Of a stretch of DNA of 64,000 bases, positions 11,343 through 22,479 are shown one piece after another; position 1 is the first letter of the stretch, and the number at the start of each line of letters is the position of its first letter. The notes below the pieces were generated by a model. It was not told the DNA's origin. It worked only from the letters and a program-made list of their open reading frames with translations, and searched no databases. Location: contig JAVLUZ010000162.1 of the NCBI GenBank assembly GCA_036768485.1, positions 186,001-250,000 on the forward strand, written 5' to 3'. The position numbers and the translations under genes were made by a program. This DNA comes from Mermis nigrescens. Taxonomy: Eukaryota > Nematoda > Enoplea > Mermithida > Mermithidae.

Positions 11343-12135
11343 ACTAGCAAAGAAAANNNNNNNNNNNNNNNNNACTAGCAAAGAAAAATGCTCCGATGGA
11401 ACAAAAAAGATGAATATACTTGGAATTGTGGATTATTATGGATGTAAAAGGAGGGGACTAGGAAAAATCTACCTAAAGTCGGAAAATCTGCTAAAAATCA
11501 CACTTTCTCTAAGCAACGCAAAAATCGATGTATATTCTGCGGCCAACAGATTAAAATAAATATTCAACCATAACAATGATTGAAACAGCAGCACGTTAGC
11601 TATGCAGTAGCTATGGGAAATGATATTAAGTAAACTAACAGTCTTCCAAGCCAATTGAATGAAATAGCAAACATCGAAGACAATTGAAGACATGGTTGGT
11701 TAAAAACAGTAGGAAACACGTAAGTTGACTTGAAACAGACTTAATGTAGATACACTAGCATGCCCGAAACGATTGTGTGCACTAATCAATCGGCTCCTGC
11801 TTTGCTTGCTATAATGCTCATAAAACAAAACAACTTTAAATACAATACCTCTTAGTTTTCTATCAATCAGGTGCCAGCAATTTAAAAAAGTAACCTTGAT
11901 AGATTTCGTTTATACACTCTTATCTGAAACTTCGAACATTATTTAAAAAAGACACTTTTTTAGAGGCCGCAGAATATACATCGATTTTTGCGTTGCTTAG
12001 AGAAAGTGTGATTTTTAGCAGATTTTCCGACTTTAGGTAGATTTTTCCTAGTCCCCTCCTTTTACATCCATAATAATCCACAATTCCAAGTATATTCATC
12101 TTTTTTGTTCCATCGGAGCATTTTTCTTTGCTAGT
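11343..12135. mobile_element. Long terminal-inverted-repeat element F
   Basis: About 175-180 bp at 11374-11553 ('actagcaaagaaaaatgctc ... tattctgcggcc') is repeated as a virtually perfect reverse complement at 11960-12135. A ~405-bp unique loop lies between. The near identity of the arms points to a young element or recent gene conversion. An older, diverged copy lies at 62703-63405. No transposase is visible. The left edge is disturbed by an assembly gap. Confidence 0.75.
11357..11373. other. 17-base assembly gap
   Basis: A run of N sits between two identical copies of 'actagcaaagaaaa', at 11343-11356 and 11374-11387. The pattern suggests two contig ends that actually overlap, so the real sequence may hold only one copy. 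Confidence 0.8.
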
Positions 12136-12449
12136 ACACTACTTTTAATTAGCGTGATTTCAGTACATCAGTCAGTAAACACAATCAGTAATATGCCACA
12201 ATAATGACAACAGTCCAAGAACGCGGAAAACAATATTGTTCTTAACATCAGCATTATCCTTTTTAAACAAGACAACCTTATTGACACCATCCATTTTCAA
12301 ATTAAAACTGCATTAAGTTATTTCTTCTTAATGTGCAGTTCACTTATAATCAAGCACAAAAATTTAACCAACGAATTCACATTGCAAATCCTCACTCAAT
12401 CAATACACAAGCACAATGTGTTGTGACTTTTGAAATTGAAAACACCCAA

Positions 12450-12526
12450 TTTTCAATTTTCAAATTGAAAATTGGATCAATTTTCAAATTGAAAATTGGG
12501 TCAATTTTCAAATTGAAAATTGGGTG
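12450..12526 (+). repeat. Tandem repeat of a 24-bp palindromic unit
   Basis: Three units of about 24 bp. The core CAATTTTCA-aat-TGAAAATTG is itself nearly self-complementary, so each unit can fold as a 9-bp stem. The small open frame here ('FKLKIGSI' repeated) is a by-product. Confidence 0.8.
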
Positions 12527-12649
12527 TTTGAATTTGCGATAAAGAAAATAATCAAAAGATAGTCACTTGGTTTATTTAAGCCGAGTAATAAAATAACGAC
12601 CGTCCACCAATTCCAAACTAAACGCAACTAATCTGATCACTATGAAAAA

Positions 12650-12790
12650 GTTTTGAAAAATGAGCTTGCTAAGCGAGAGTTGTAAACCAAGAGAAACTTA
12701 AAGTTAAAACCTACCATTAAATTATGAGAGAATTATAAAAGATTTTAAACTTCAAGAAAATGGAAAAGGCGGGATGTTGGTAAATTAGAA
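12650..12790 (-). mobile_element. 3'-end relic of a Penelope-like element
   Basis: It begins 'gttttgaaaaatgagcttgc' and continues through 'gcgagagttgtaaac', 'gagaaact' and 'taaattatgagagaat' to 'ggcgggat'. This is the same order as the 3' noncoding end of the two Penelope-like copies (47785-47930 on minus; complement of 51780-51910). Only the terminal ~140 bp survives, as expected for a severe 5' truncation. Confidence 0.7.
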
Positions 12791-12959
12791 GGCAAAGATT
12801 TTCGGCAAAAATTCAAAAACTTCACGCAAATATCAAATGTAAGGAACACTAACGCTTTGATTTGGTAGTAAAATAAATTTGTAGTATAGACTACATATTA
12901 ACAACAAATGAATAGTGCAAACTTTACACAACTACTAGGTGTAGAGAATACTAACAGTT

Positions 12960-15170
12960 TACGGCTTATTAATGTACATGATTACAATAAAGCTGTATAT
13001 CTTTGTCGACTTCTGTGCACAGTAGTGTGATTGCTGGTTCATTTTAAACCACTTTTGCAGGCAATTTACATCAATTAAACGATAGCTCTCCATGTGCAAG
13101 ATTTTGTGAAACATATTATAAACACGGCTAAGAAAGATTTAACTTTAATGCAACCCATTTAAGACAAAATTACATCTCTTCAATGATCTAAGGACACTTG
13201 AACATAATTTTTAAATCACTTTAGATTACTTTTGAGGGTAAACAAACTCACTTAATTGATGTCTCACATATGAATCCTTGAAAATTTCTTGACTTCAGTT
13301 ACAAAGTCTCTGCAAGTCTATCGAATTAAGGTTAACACGTAACGTAAACTTTACACAAACACATAGCGTAAAGAATATTTTAGTCGGATTCGTAATTTTG
13401 ATATTGCTCCGATATTTCTTTCAACATTTATGGAAAAATGAGTCTCCATAATGATTTAAAGACAATAAACATTAGGTTTAAACCACTTTGCAATACTGCT
13501 GAGTGTAAGCGAAGCGCGCCCAACTGACGTATATATTTCATTCCCTGTAAATTTTTATATCTCAGGAAAAAATTTCGATTTTTGCAATGCTCTAGAACAA
13601 AGGCTAACATGCAGTGTAAAAAATTACTCGGATATTATGATCAACATTCATGAAAAAATTATGTCTCTACAATGGTCTGAGGACATATAAACAATGAGTG
13701 TAAACTACTTTACATCACTGTTGGATGTAAACAAACGCACCTACGTGACGTCTCACATATGATCCTTTGAAAACTACTAGACTCCAGGAAAAAATTAGGT
13801 TTCAGGAATGCTCAAAAACGAAGATAAATACATATGTAGTGTAAACTTCATGTAAACACCTAGTGTAAAGAAGATTTTAGTCAGATTCGTAATTTTGATA
13901 TTGTTCCGATATTACGATTAATATTTATGAAAAAATTAAGTCTACATAATGTTCTATGGGCAAACTAACAATTGGTGTAAACTACTTTACAACACCGTAG
14001 AGTGTAAACATATGTGCCGGACTGGCATATCAAATTTGGTTCCTGGTCCATTTCTAGACTTGATAAACGTGTCCCTGACTCGTAACCGGAGAAGCAGGCA
14101 GAAAAAACAAGACAGAAACGCATTTTAAACTCCAAATTTTTGACTTTACACTCGCTAAATATTAATGTATAGACAATTTGCTTTGACATGCATCCGATAT
14201 AAAGCACTTTATTTTTATTCTATTAGACTTATCCCGACTTCTGGACGGAGAAAGTGGCGAACAAAAAACGCAACAAAAACGTATTTTCCATCATTTAGAA
14301 CACTGTAAACTTTAAAATTCCGTACCGAACTCCCCATTGAGTTTAAAGAAATTCGGTTTGGTACAATTTGTAGCTTTTAAATCGTAGTACATTCCTGTGT
14401 GCCAAAATTCTGTTGCAAAAATTATTTGGCGTGATTTACCAATCAAACTTCGGAAAAAACGTGTTTTTTAGCCCATTTTTTACCTCTGATTTCGAACTTT
14501 ACACCCCCATAAATAACTCAATATTGCGTTTTTTTAAATGCGGTTTGCTGCGATGTTTAGCCCCTGTAAGGCACTTTATTAATGCTGTCTTCGATTTGCA
14601 CTGACTCATAAGCGGAAAAATTTGGCAGAGAAATCTTAGTTAAAATCCGTTTTTTTACACCATCCACTAGAGTGTAAACTTTAAACCCCAGGATCTAACT
14701 CACCATAGAGCATAGAAGACTTTGCTTATATGCAGAATGTAGCCCTTGATCCGCTCTACATTTCTGTCAGAAAACATTTTAAAAACCTCATAACCGGAGT
14801 TAGTATCGGACATAGGAAGGTTGAAAACTCGACCAAAAAGTGCTTTTTCACCCCCAGATTTTCGCACTCTTTACACTGCCGTTCGATAAATAATGCGAAT
14901 TTCAAAAAACAAAAAAAGTGTCATCTGTAGAATTCATCCCTCTATTATCCTATTCTGTTCAATCCTTCGAGTCATCAATACTCAGTTGTCCACATGCCGC
15001 AGTAAAAGGTCCCAAAATTTGTCCTATGTTATAACGTTACACAAAAACTTTACACCGTCTTTACACAGTCAATTTTGAGTTTCAAGAAAAACAAAAAAAC
15101 ACGGGCAGCGAATTTTTTTATTATCTTTCTTTTAAAAAAAACCGCACCTTCCAGAAGTGTCCCGTTATAG
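12960..15170 (+). repeat. GTGTAAAC-rich degenerate repeat region (family G)
   Basis: Irregular units of about 220-280 bp recur, each with a phrase such as 'aaaaaattaagtctacataatg' (near 13163, 13432, 13655 and 13934) followed by 'gtgtaaactactttaca'. From ~14250 the text changes but keeps 'agtgtaaactttaaa' blocks. The right part (14600-15235) matches 61907-62545 in reverse orientation, so at least that part is a mobile family. Nothing coding is recognised. Confidence 0.6.
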
Positions 15171-15240
15171 CTGTAGGGGGGGTGCCCAGGTGTTGGGGGT
15201 ACTCAAGTATATTATAGGTACGCGCTAACGCGCTACCTAT
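15165..15240 (+). repeat. End segment shared in reverse with 61907-61990
   Basis: It contains 'gctgtagggggggtgccc', 'gtactcaagtatattatagg' and a palindrome 'gcgcgttagcgc'-like core. The same text occurs reversed at 61907-61990, beside the matching 62.3-62.5 kb block. This is probably one terminus of family G. Confidence 0.55.
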
Positions 15241-15690
15241 GATTATTCAATCGACCACTTATATAGGTACATGGATACCTATTTATTCGATTAACCAGCG
15301 TAACGAATACGATGAAACTCTGCTCTGACTTATAAAAATAGGAACAAAAAAATGGAAAATGCAAATTAGACAAAAATATTTAGCGTCCTTTTCAAGACGT
15401 TTGACATACAAAGGTATATAAGTGCATTAATACTAAAAGTCTGAGCTGGGCAAGGAGATATACTTTGATGTAACTTCTGTTTATTCTCACTTTTTAAAGT
15501 CAAAATGAAACGAATAATTGTAATGTCAGACAAAAAAATTACTTTCAATTTTACTGAATGACAGAAATAATACGTTATGAAAAAAATTCGTAAAGTTACA
15601 TAATAATTCAATCTCTAAATAAGTCCTTCATTACATGTATGTGCAACCGCTATTCAGCAGTTGATTGACATGTAGTTTATGCTACCTGTC
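15241..15690. other. Unassigned AT-rich spacer
   Basis: No gene or repeat is recognised between the family G end and the 17-bp minisatellite. Confidence 0.35.
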
Positions 15691-15703
15691 ATATTTGAAT
15701 CTG

Positions 15704-15965
15704 TAGTCGGAGAATCGGGAAAAGTCGGAGAATCGGGACGGACGGAGAATCGGGACGGTCGGACAATCGAGACGGTCGGAGAATCGGGATGGTCGGAGAA
15801 TCGGGACGGGCGGAGAATCGGGACGGTCGGAGAAACGAGATTTTCGCGAAGCTTAAAATAACCTCTCTTAGCATTAGGCGGAGAATCGGGACGGTCGGGG
15901 AATCGGGGAAGTCGGAGAATCGGGACGGTCGGAGAATCGGGACGGTCGGAGAATCGGGACAGAGC
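15704..15965 (+). repeat. 17-bp minisatellite GTCGGAGAATCGGGACG
   Basis: About thirteen units of GTCGGAGAATCGGGACG, with single-base variants, are interrupted once by about 50 bp of unrelated sequence (15835-15885). 17 is not a multiple of 3, so open frames on both strands run through with a period of three units. They are artefacts of the repeat. Confidence 0.9.
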
Positions 15966-16364
15966 GGACACAGCATGTTTTTCGTATAGTGAATATCCCG
16001 TCTTCTGTCATTCGATATTTCTTTCGAAACTAACAAAAGAGTTCGAGAAAAAAATTTATTCTTTGTTGCTTATTAATTTTATATATGATGTACTGTTTAC
16101 CTCATTTATAGTTATATATTTACCTTTCCAAATTAATTGCAAAAAACAACTTATACGAAAAATTGACAATTGTGGGGGGAGGTTCGCAGCCATTTTGCGG
16201 GGGGTCAGTTGCCATAATGTAGAGGTCTGAATCCTCCCGAACCTCCAAGTATACGTGTGACAGTAAGACGTAAAACTTTAAGATCGTTTATGCTGAAAAG
16301 TCAATCATTTAAGCTAAACCGTCAAATTTGTACACGGAATTTTATGTTTCCACCAAACGCGAGG

Positions 16365-16575
16365 AGCGTCCATACATGTACAACATAGGAATTCTGGGGC
16401 GAGGGGCAGGCTAAAAGTTTTTTAGAAAGTGTCTTTTTTCGGCTAAAAAACGATGTGTACGTCAAAAAACACTGTTTTTGACGTTTCGGACAACATAAAA
16501 ACAAAAAAGTTTCGAAAAAATTAAAAAACAAATTAATCAAAACATAGTTCAATATCGGCGCTAAAGCGCCGAAAA
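16365..16575 (+). repeat. Dispersed repeat family K with the dispersed palindrome
   Basis: It starts at 'acatgtacaacataggaatt' and ends with 'cggcgctaaagcgccg' (16556-16571). It is homologous to 9255-9500. Non-coding. Confidence 0.6.
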
Positions 16576-16579
16576 TTTG

Positions 16580-17340
16580 AGAATTTTGAGCTAAAAATGA
16601 GCAGAAAACGCTGAAATCGTAATTGAATTTAAATTGAAATAGGAATTGAATTAAATAAATTGAACTCCAAAAACAAAGATCTTATGCTGAGATACTTAAC
16701 TAGAAAACTGAAGCGCTCTTACCTTTCTGCTCTGATGATGCTGCTTTGCTCTCATGCGAGCCCCTTACCTGAAACCAAGAATGAATCACAGGGCTTTAAG
16801 CCGAATAGTCAAATTCTATTTCACCTCTTGTTTTACCATGAAAATTTCTAGCTCCGTTTAGAGAAGTTATTAATACAATCGAAAAGTCGTATTTAGCTCA
16901 AAAATTACACAAACCGTCAATTTGAGGTGATTTCCGTAGCCACCTGGACTTGTGTTAGGCTTAAACCCGACTTCGATGTAAAGATGCGTTTGACTGATTT
17001 AATCGTCAATTACTCAGCTATATTTAATAAATTAGGACGAAATTGTCGGATAATATGCAGAGTGTTGATTTCTATTACAAAAGATGAGCGATAGTTATTT
17101 TAAAGCTTGTAGGCACTTTACATATTTATATATGTATGTATATAGAAAAACACTAAGCGGAACTTTGTAGCGTCCTGAACATAGTCTCCATTCCAAACGT
17201 CCCATTTTTATTTAAGTGCTATGACTTTTTGGATCAGCAAAGTACCACTAAAGTAACTTATTTTGACTGCCTATACATTTTGTTGAATTTCGTGAAATTT
17301 TCTATAAAATTTTTGTTCTGATGTTCTAAAACATTGGAGG
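16580..17340. other. Unassigned AT-rich spacer
   Basis: No supported feature is seen. Small open frames have no motifs. Confidence 0.3.
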
Positions 17341-17348
17341 GTCGAAAT

Positions 17349-18082
17349 AGGAGTAAGTTAAGAATATGGTACCTTCAGAATACTATATAATAAACTTCAG
17401 AAGAGTGGATTTTTTGCTCAATACTTAGAACATGTTGAAGGAAAGCGCGGAAAAAATGTCATTCGTCTATGATCAATATAACAAAACCTATGGGTTTCAT
17501 AAATTAGCCTCTTCTCGACCAAGTATTTGAAGATTCAAACAGCAGAATGCAGAATCACTTGTAGATATACAATTTACGTCGACCTAAGCATCTAAACATC
17601 GATCTAAGCATCTATACATCGACCTGAGCGGGAGCGACCTCGACCTAAGCAGCTTTAAACACCTTTCAGATATACTGAGCCTGTCTGTGCCTTAGTATAA
17701 TGGAAGCAAAAACTTAGATTTTCGTTTATCTTATCAGGTAAAACCGAAAAAAACATGCAAAAAGTATTAAAATTTTTTTAAGTTTTTTAAAATTTCAAAC
17801 AGCTTATCGCGTCTTTTTTCTTTTTTCTCCTTCATTGCAATGCTTCCTTCCGTAATTTCAGCCCAGATTATTTATTTCTGACAAATATGTAAGTCCTTGG
17901 ATCGAGCCGTTTGACCGTCCCATCAAGAGTTGCCTGCAACTTTGCAAGTATAGCTCAGATTTTCACCAAATTTTTTTCCGCGCTTCAATTTATCATGTTC
18001 TACCAGTTTGGCGAAAAATTTTTTTGGCATTCCTTATTCGTTTTGCTCTTTTTCTAAAAGTACCATATTCTTAACTTTAGCC
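17349..18082. mobile_element. Terminal-inverted-repeat element E (hAT-like), with short direct repeats
   Basis: The left end 'agtaagttaagaatatggta' and right end 'taccatattcttaactttag' are inverted repeats. The flanks are GTCGAAAT (17341-17348) and GTCGAAAA (18083-18090), 7 of 8 bases matching, consistent with an 8-bp hAT-type duplication. Inside, 17578-17632 carries three units of 'cgacctaagcatctatacat'. The whole element recurs in reverse at 30004-30945. No transposase is seen, so it is non-autonomous. Confidence 0.65.
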
Positions 18083-18090
18083 GTCGAAAA

Positions 18091-18520
18091 ACTGTGTCTT
18101 TGACGCGTGCTCATTGGTTTTAAGCTTAAAGGAAACACACCACGACCAGTGAACTTAATTTACATTGATTTCACAAACCTTCCATAGTTTTCCTTCTCGC
18201 TCTTTTGTAATTTTCTTCCGAACGTTTTGTAATACGAAAAAAAACGACTCAAAGTCAGGCCATCTCTTTAATTAAAAGCGAAAGACTTCGATGAGAATGT
18301 TCCTCTAATTTTTCATTTAATCCACTTGCTTGGCTAACAAAGTTTAACATCCGACCTCGTCGTAGCACACTTTTAACAGTGAAGAGAATCTGAGGAACAA
18401 TGCGGAAAATTCGATAACTCAATTGAGTTTAAAGTCATAGTTTGCAAAGAATTTAGCGTAGCTTTGCAACAGCAGCAAAATGCTAAAAAATTTCGTAGAG
18501 CCTGGACGTCTCTAGAATAT
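18091..18520. other. Unassigned spacer
   Basis: AT-rich sequence with no recognised gene or repeat, between elements E and M. Confidence 0.3.
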
Positions 18521-18528
18521 TCGGATCT

Positions 18529-18980
18529 AGTATACAATTTACCCCCAGCGTTTTTTAGCCGATCCGTATAAGCTACAGCAACCAAATTTTACAAGGGAGA
18601 TAGCTATAAGCCTATTGTACTAATCTGGCAAAATTGATTATCTTATTGTGTAAACTTACTGCTTTAAAAAAATTAAAAAAACTCACTTTACTTCACTTTA
18701 AACTTACTTTAAACTTACGTTTTTGAACTTACTTCTTTTTAATGTAGAATGTTGATTGAGTTACAAAAAACTGCTTTGTTTGAAACCCACCGAATCGTTT
18801 ACAATTTTTAGATACCGTTAGTACGTTGTAAACTGTGAGTGTAAAGCAGTAAGTTTACACCGTAAGTTGATCAATTTTACCAGATTATTACAATAGGCTT
18901 ATAGCTATCTCCTTGTAAAGTTTGGTTACTGTAGCTTATATGGATCGGCTAAAAAACGCTGAGGGGTGAAATTGTATGTA
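18529..18980. mobile_element. MITE-like element M with ~110-bp inverted ends
   Basis: 18529-18645 ('gtatacaatttacccccagc ... ctggcaaaattgat') is repeated in reverse at 18868-18980. The two copies flank about 220 bp rich in 'aacttactttaaactta'. It has no coding capacity. It is immediately followed by the tRNA-like SINE dimer. Confidence 0.7.
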
Positions 18981-19006
18981 AGTAGAACGCTACACTTTCG
19001 AAATCG

Positions 19007-19080
19007 TCCACGATTAGCTCAGTTGGCAAGAGCAGCGGTCCGGTCAACCGTGGTCCAGGGTTCGAGTCCCGGTCGCAGCA
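19007..19080 (+). repeat. tRNA-derived SINE head, copy 1
   Basis: The sequence has RNA polymerase III promoter boxes: A box TAGCTCAGTTGG at 19015-19026 and B box GGTTCGAGTCC at 19059-19069. It folds with a D stem GCTC/GAGC, an anticodon stem GCGGT/ACCGT and a T stem with one mismatch. The 7-base acceptor strands do not pair and loop position 33 is C instead of T, so it is a tRNA-derived element rather than a working tRNA. The leader 'acactttcgaaatcgtcc' is shared with copy 2, about 180 bp downstream. Confidence 0.75.
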
Positions 19081-19158
19081 CTATTTTTACACTGGAAGTC
19101 TCGAGTAGAAACGGCTCGGTTGCTATTGATTCAAAGTCCACTTCATTCAAAAGGAGGA

Positions 19159-19246
19159 GTGTAAGCAGAACACTTACACTTTCGAAATCGTCCGCGAGAG
19201 CTCAGATGGCAAGAGCCGCGGTCCGGTCAACCATGGTCCCGGGTTC
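19159..19246 (+). repeat. tRNA-derived SINE head, copy 2, interrupted at the B box
   Basis: This is a second tandem unit with the same leader, D arm and anticodon arm as copy 1. It stops abruptly inside the B box at 'cccgggttc' (19246), where an insertion begins. The missing 3' part ('ggttcgagttccggtcgcgg') is found at 27474-27493, 8.2 kb away. Confidence 0.75.
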
Positions 19247-20504
19247 CATAGGCGTAGCCAGGATTTTTTCCTAGGGTAGGCACATCCAGTTAACATACAA
19301 AAAGTCTTCACATACTGAAGGACTACATATGTATAAGTGTGAATGTAACAAATTCATGGCAATTAGCAATAAAAATTTGCTAGAAAACAAAAAGGCTCTA
19401 AATCTTGAATTGTTTAGTCAATACAGAATTTTATTCCTACTAATCGCATATGATGCTCAGTCCAACCGCCCAAAAAATGAATAGTCAATTTTCAGACACT
19501 ATCATTAGCTACCTACCTTAGAAATCGAACAAATGTACTGAAACATTTGCCCCTCAATCCAGGCAACCACTTTATCATCAGTGGAGGGTTTTGAGTGCCT
19601 CCAATGAAGTTAACTGAGGCAGACTAAGAGCACCTGCTCCCAGGGCTCAGTGGCTACTGGGCATCTCTGCAGCGGTTGGTGACCGTCCAGAAGTTGGCAA
19701 ATTGAGCCCATTAAAAAAGGGGATCACTAGGAATACTGGGACCCTAACTGTCAACTTTAGTTTGTCCTTCATGAACAACTCATATTTCTATATAACCATG
19801 ATGGAGTTGACCGGCCCTCAGTATCTGGCAGACGAGGGTTCTAAAATCCTCCGGAGACCCAGCCAGCACTGTGTCGTTGCAAGCGTGTTGTTGTTCATGC
19901 ACTCCCCCCGCAGCTATTGGTGGTGGTATCACAGGGGCATCTGAGGTCAGCACTGCAGCACAGACGCCATAGAAGAACCAGGCAGCAGATGAAAGCGTCT
20001 CATGGGCTTCTGCAGGTTCTGATTTTCTGGAGCATCAGCTCAGCAGTGCATGCTGGGTAAAACTGAAACTGTCATGTTCATTTTGGGGCCCTCAAGGGAT
20101 CTGCCTATGCCGAAGTTGCAGTTCGTTCCGGGCAGGGCCTTCGTGAAATGCTACTCCGTGTTCAACCCACTGAATCTAGGCAATCAGGCAGTGGGGAGCA
20201 GCAAAGAACATACATTTTATAACTCTCTTCAACATTAGGCAAACGCATCCTGGATGACACGCCCACAGCTGGCACGACAGCTAAAGTCTAAAAAGTATTC
20301 CTTCTAGTTATAAAGCAGCAGTTGAGGAATCACTGAAGTTTGGTATTGTCGACTTCAGCAGCGAAGGCAGCTTCCAGCTGTTAAACGATACACTCACAGC
20401 TGTAGCTCTTAACTACAACCTTGGATCAGTGCAAGCACTAGCAAGACCTCCAGAGTTTTCATATTTCTGGCCTGTCACATGCGTTTTTATATGACATGTG
20501 CAGA

Positions 20505-20990
20505 TCAGTTCACTCTGGATTTGGCTGAAGAATACCTTAGCTAATCCTCGTCCACCTTGGGAAGGAGCTGATCTGCGTTTTGCAGCAAATCAGAACTTCC
20601 CAAGTTGACCAAGTTCACAGTGTTTTTCCTGGCTTGGCGACAGGGACTCTGTGTTTTTCAGACTGCAGAACCGAACTGGTGCGTACTGGCCTTTGGAGAA
20701 TCTACAAACGGAAGGGAAAAAGAAAGTTAAACCTTCTTTGTCACACCAAGTGTATCCATCGGTCAGGTGCTTAAGCAGCTGGACTTCCATTACTATTTCA
20801 AACTTGGGCGTGTCACTTTGGTGACACATACCAAGTGGAATAAACACATAATTTGTACATAGATTAGGATGGTTGGTACTGAGCTCTTCCATCCCAATCA
20901 GTACTGAATTATTCAGATCAACTTGCAGCATAGCCTTGAAGGTGCGACTGGTGTACTTAGTCGCTGCCATAGGCTTCACAGCGGGGCACA
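20505..20990 (+). pseudogene. LINE ORF1/gag-like remnant with a DUF4780-like segment
   Basis: A + strand frame near 20520-20600 gives 'WLKNTLANPRPPWEGADLRF' before a stop. The WLxxTLA..PPWEGA pattern recalls the DUF4780 module found in ORF1 of some animal LINEs. This match is from memory and unverified. Downstream fragments in other frames look like the rest of the domain. The open frame on the opposite strand (20590-20991) is judged a shadow. Confidence 0.45.
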
Positions 20991-21060
20991 AAAACTAGCG
21001 TTGATCAGGAGCCTTGGATCTATAAGAACAAGGTATGTGGATTAAAATGATAAACTATAT

Positions 21061-21660
21061 ACTGTGTTAGTAGGGACTGTGGTACAGGACCAAAGGGCTT
21101 GCGTGCTTGTCTCAGGAAAGCAACCCAGTGCTCCTCCAACAATTCAGCTTAGCCGTGACATGGTGTCTGTTGAGTTAAGTTATAAAAGTGCAGGGCACTG
21201 GCGTAACATCATTGTTACATCAGCATACCTGCCTTTTGACTCCTCATTACCTCAGGTAGAGCTTTTTCTCTTCTGGTTGACTACTGCAGTAAAAGCAGAT
21301 ACCACTAGTATTGGGTGTGACGCCAATGCTCACACAACTTGTGGGGCAGCAGTGCAATAAACGTGGGACTGCACTTGCTGAATATTTAGCCTCAACCAAT
21401 TTAATTTTATTAAATGGAAGCGAACCTACATTTGTTGTGGCAAAGAGACAGGAGGTTATTGGCTAACCTTATGTTCTCTCTGACCTCACTAATGATATTA
21501 GAAACTGGCATGTCTCACCAAGGAGGTCTCTATCTGACCACAGACAGATACGCTTCTCTTTACATGCTGATTCTTTCTTCTAGGTTGTACAGGAATCCAA
21601 GGTCCACTAATTGGGCTCTTTTTAAGCAGCACCTTAGTCCGCTTGGGTTCTTGGGCTCCT
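21061..21660 (+). pseudogene. LINE endonuclease (EEP superfamily) remnant
   Basis: The frame at 21067-21360 has 'ACVLVSGKQ', 'IIVTSAYLPFDS' and 'GCDANAHT', the usual mid-domain motifs of LINE endonucleases. After a one-base shift come 'CNKRGTALAEYL' and 'NGSEPTFVVAKRQEV'. A third frame gives the C-terminal catalytic motif 'SLSDHRQIRFSL' (about 21527-21565). At least two frameshifts and stops are present, so it is non-functional. The domain would nick the target DNA to prime reverse transcription. Confidence 0.75.
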
Positions 21661-22479
21661 AGTTGCTCAACAAAGGGACGTAGGGGTGCTTGTTGACTTT
21701 GTACAGCAAGCACTTACATCCTCATGTAGAACTCCTGCATTACAGGGGAAAGAGCAAACCTATTCCCTGGTGGAATAGGAGCTCCAAGACCTCAGAAAAG
21801 TAGGAGAGCTTGGAATCAAGCAGAAATTATCTCAATCAATTTCCGATTGGGCACCGTTACCGCAAGGTTCGACAGGAGTATAAGCTCTTATACGCATTAG
21901 AAAACTTAATTGTGCTGGCAGGACTACTGCTCCAACATTGGAAAATGTCGGATGCTGCTAGGCTTTGCTGCATTTTTATGTAAACCTCAAGTAGGTGAAA
22001 TTGAAACAAAACTACCTTCAGGTCAGTATACACTCAACCGAAGGAAACCCTCTTCACCTTCTTGACACTCACTCCTGGCAGCTTTGCAGTTGGAAATGAG
22101 GCATATCCAGAACACATTGGGCCCAACCAGTTTTTCTGGCTTTGGTGACCAAGTTCTGGCCTGCAGGGTGATAACACCTGATAAGGTTTGTTGGGCTGTA
22201 AGTCCTTCGAACCCTACAAGACTCCGAGGTTTGATAAAACATAAAACTGAAAAAGGACTGGGCCTTCTTGGTGAGAATTTGTTGAATATTATCCGAAGAT
22301 GCCTAGCTTGGCTATGTTCCAATAGCCTGGCGGCAAGTAAAGATTATACATCCTAAGCCAGGGCGTAGTTCCTATGACCTGGCAAAATCCTTCAGACCGA
22401 ATTAGTCTTTCCTCCTTCTTTAGGTGTATGGAAAATGTTGATCGGCTTGAGAAAGTGGTCCTTGCTGGAACCATCCTTT

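Noticed and set aside
15654..16036. Long proline/serine/arginine open frames
   Set aside because: They are produced by the 17-bp minisatellite and are open on both strands. No coding evidence.
19007..19080. Functional tRNA gene
   Set aside because: The acceptor strands do not pair, loop position 33 is C, and a tandem relative with the same leader is present. It is a SINE head.
20590..20991. A 133-codon open frame on the minus strand
   Set aside because: It lies opposite the plus-strand LINE ORF1-like segment, whose broken frames carry the recognisable motifs. The minus frame looks like a shadow.
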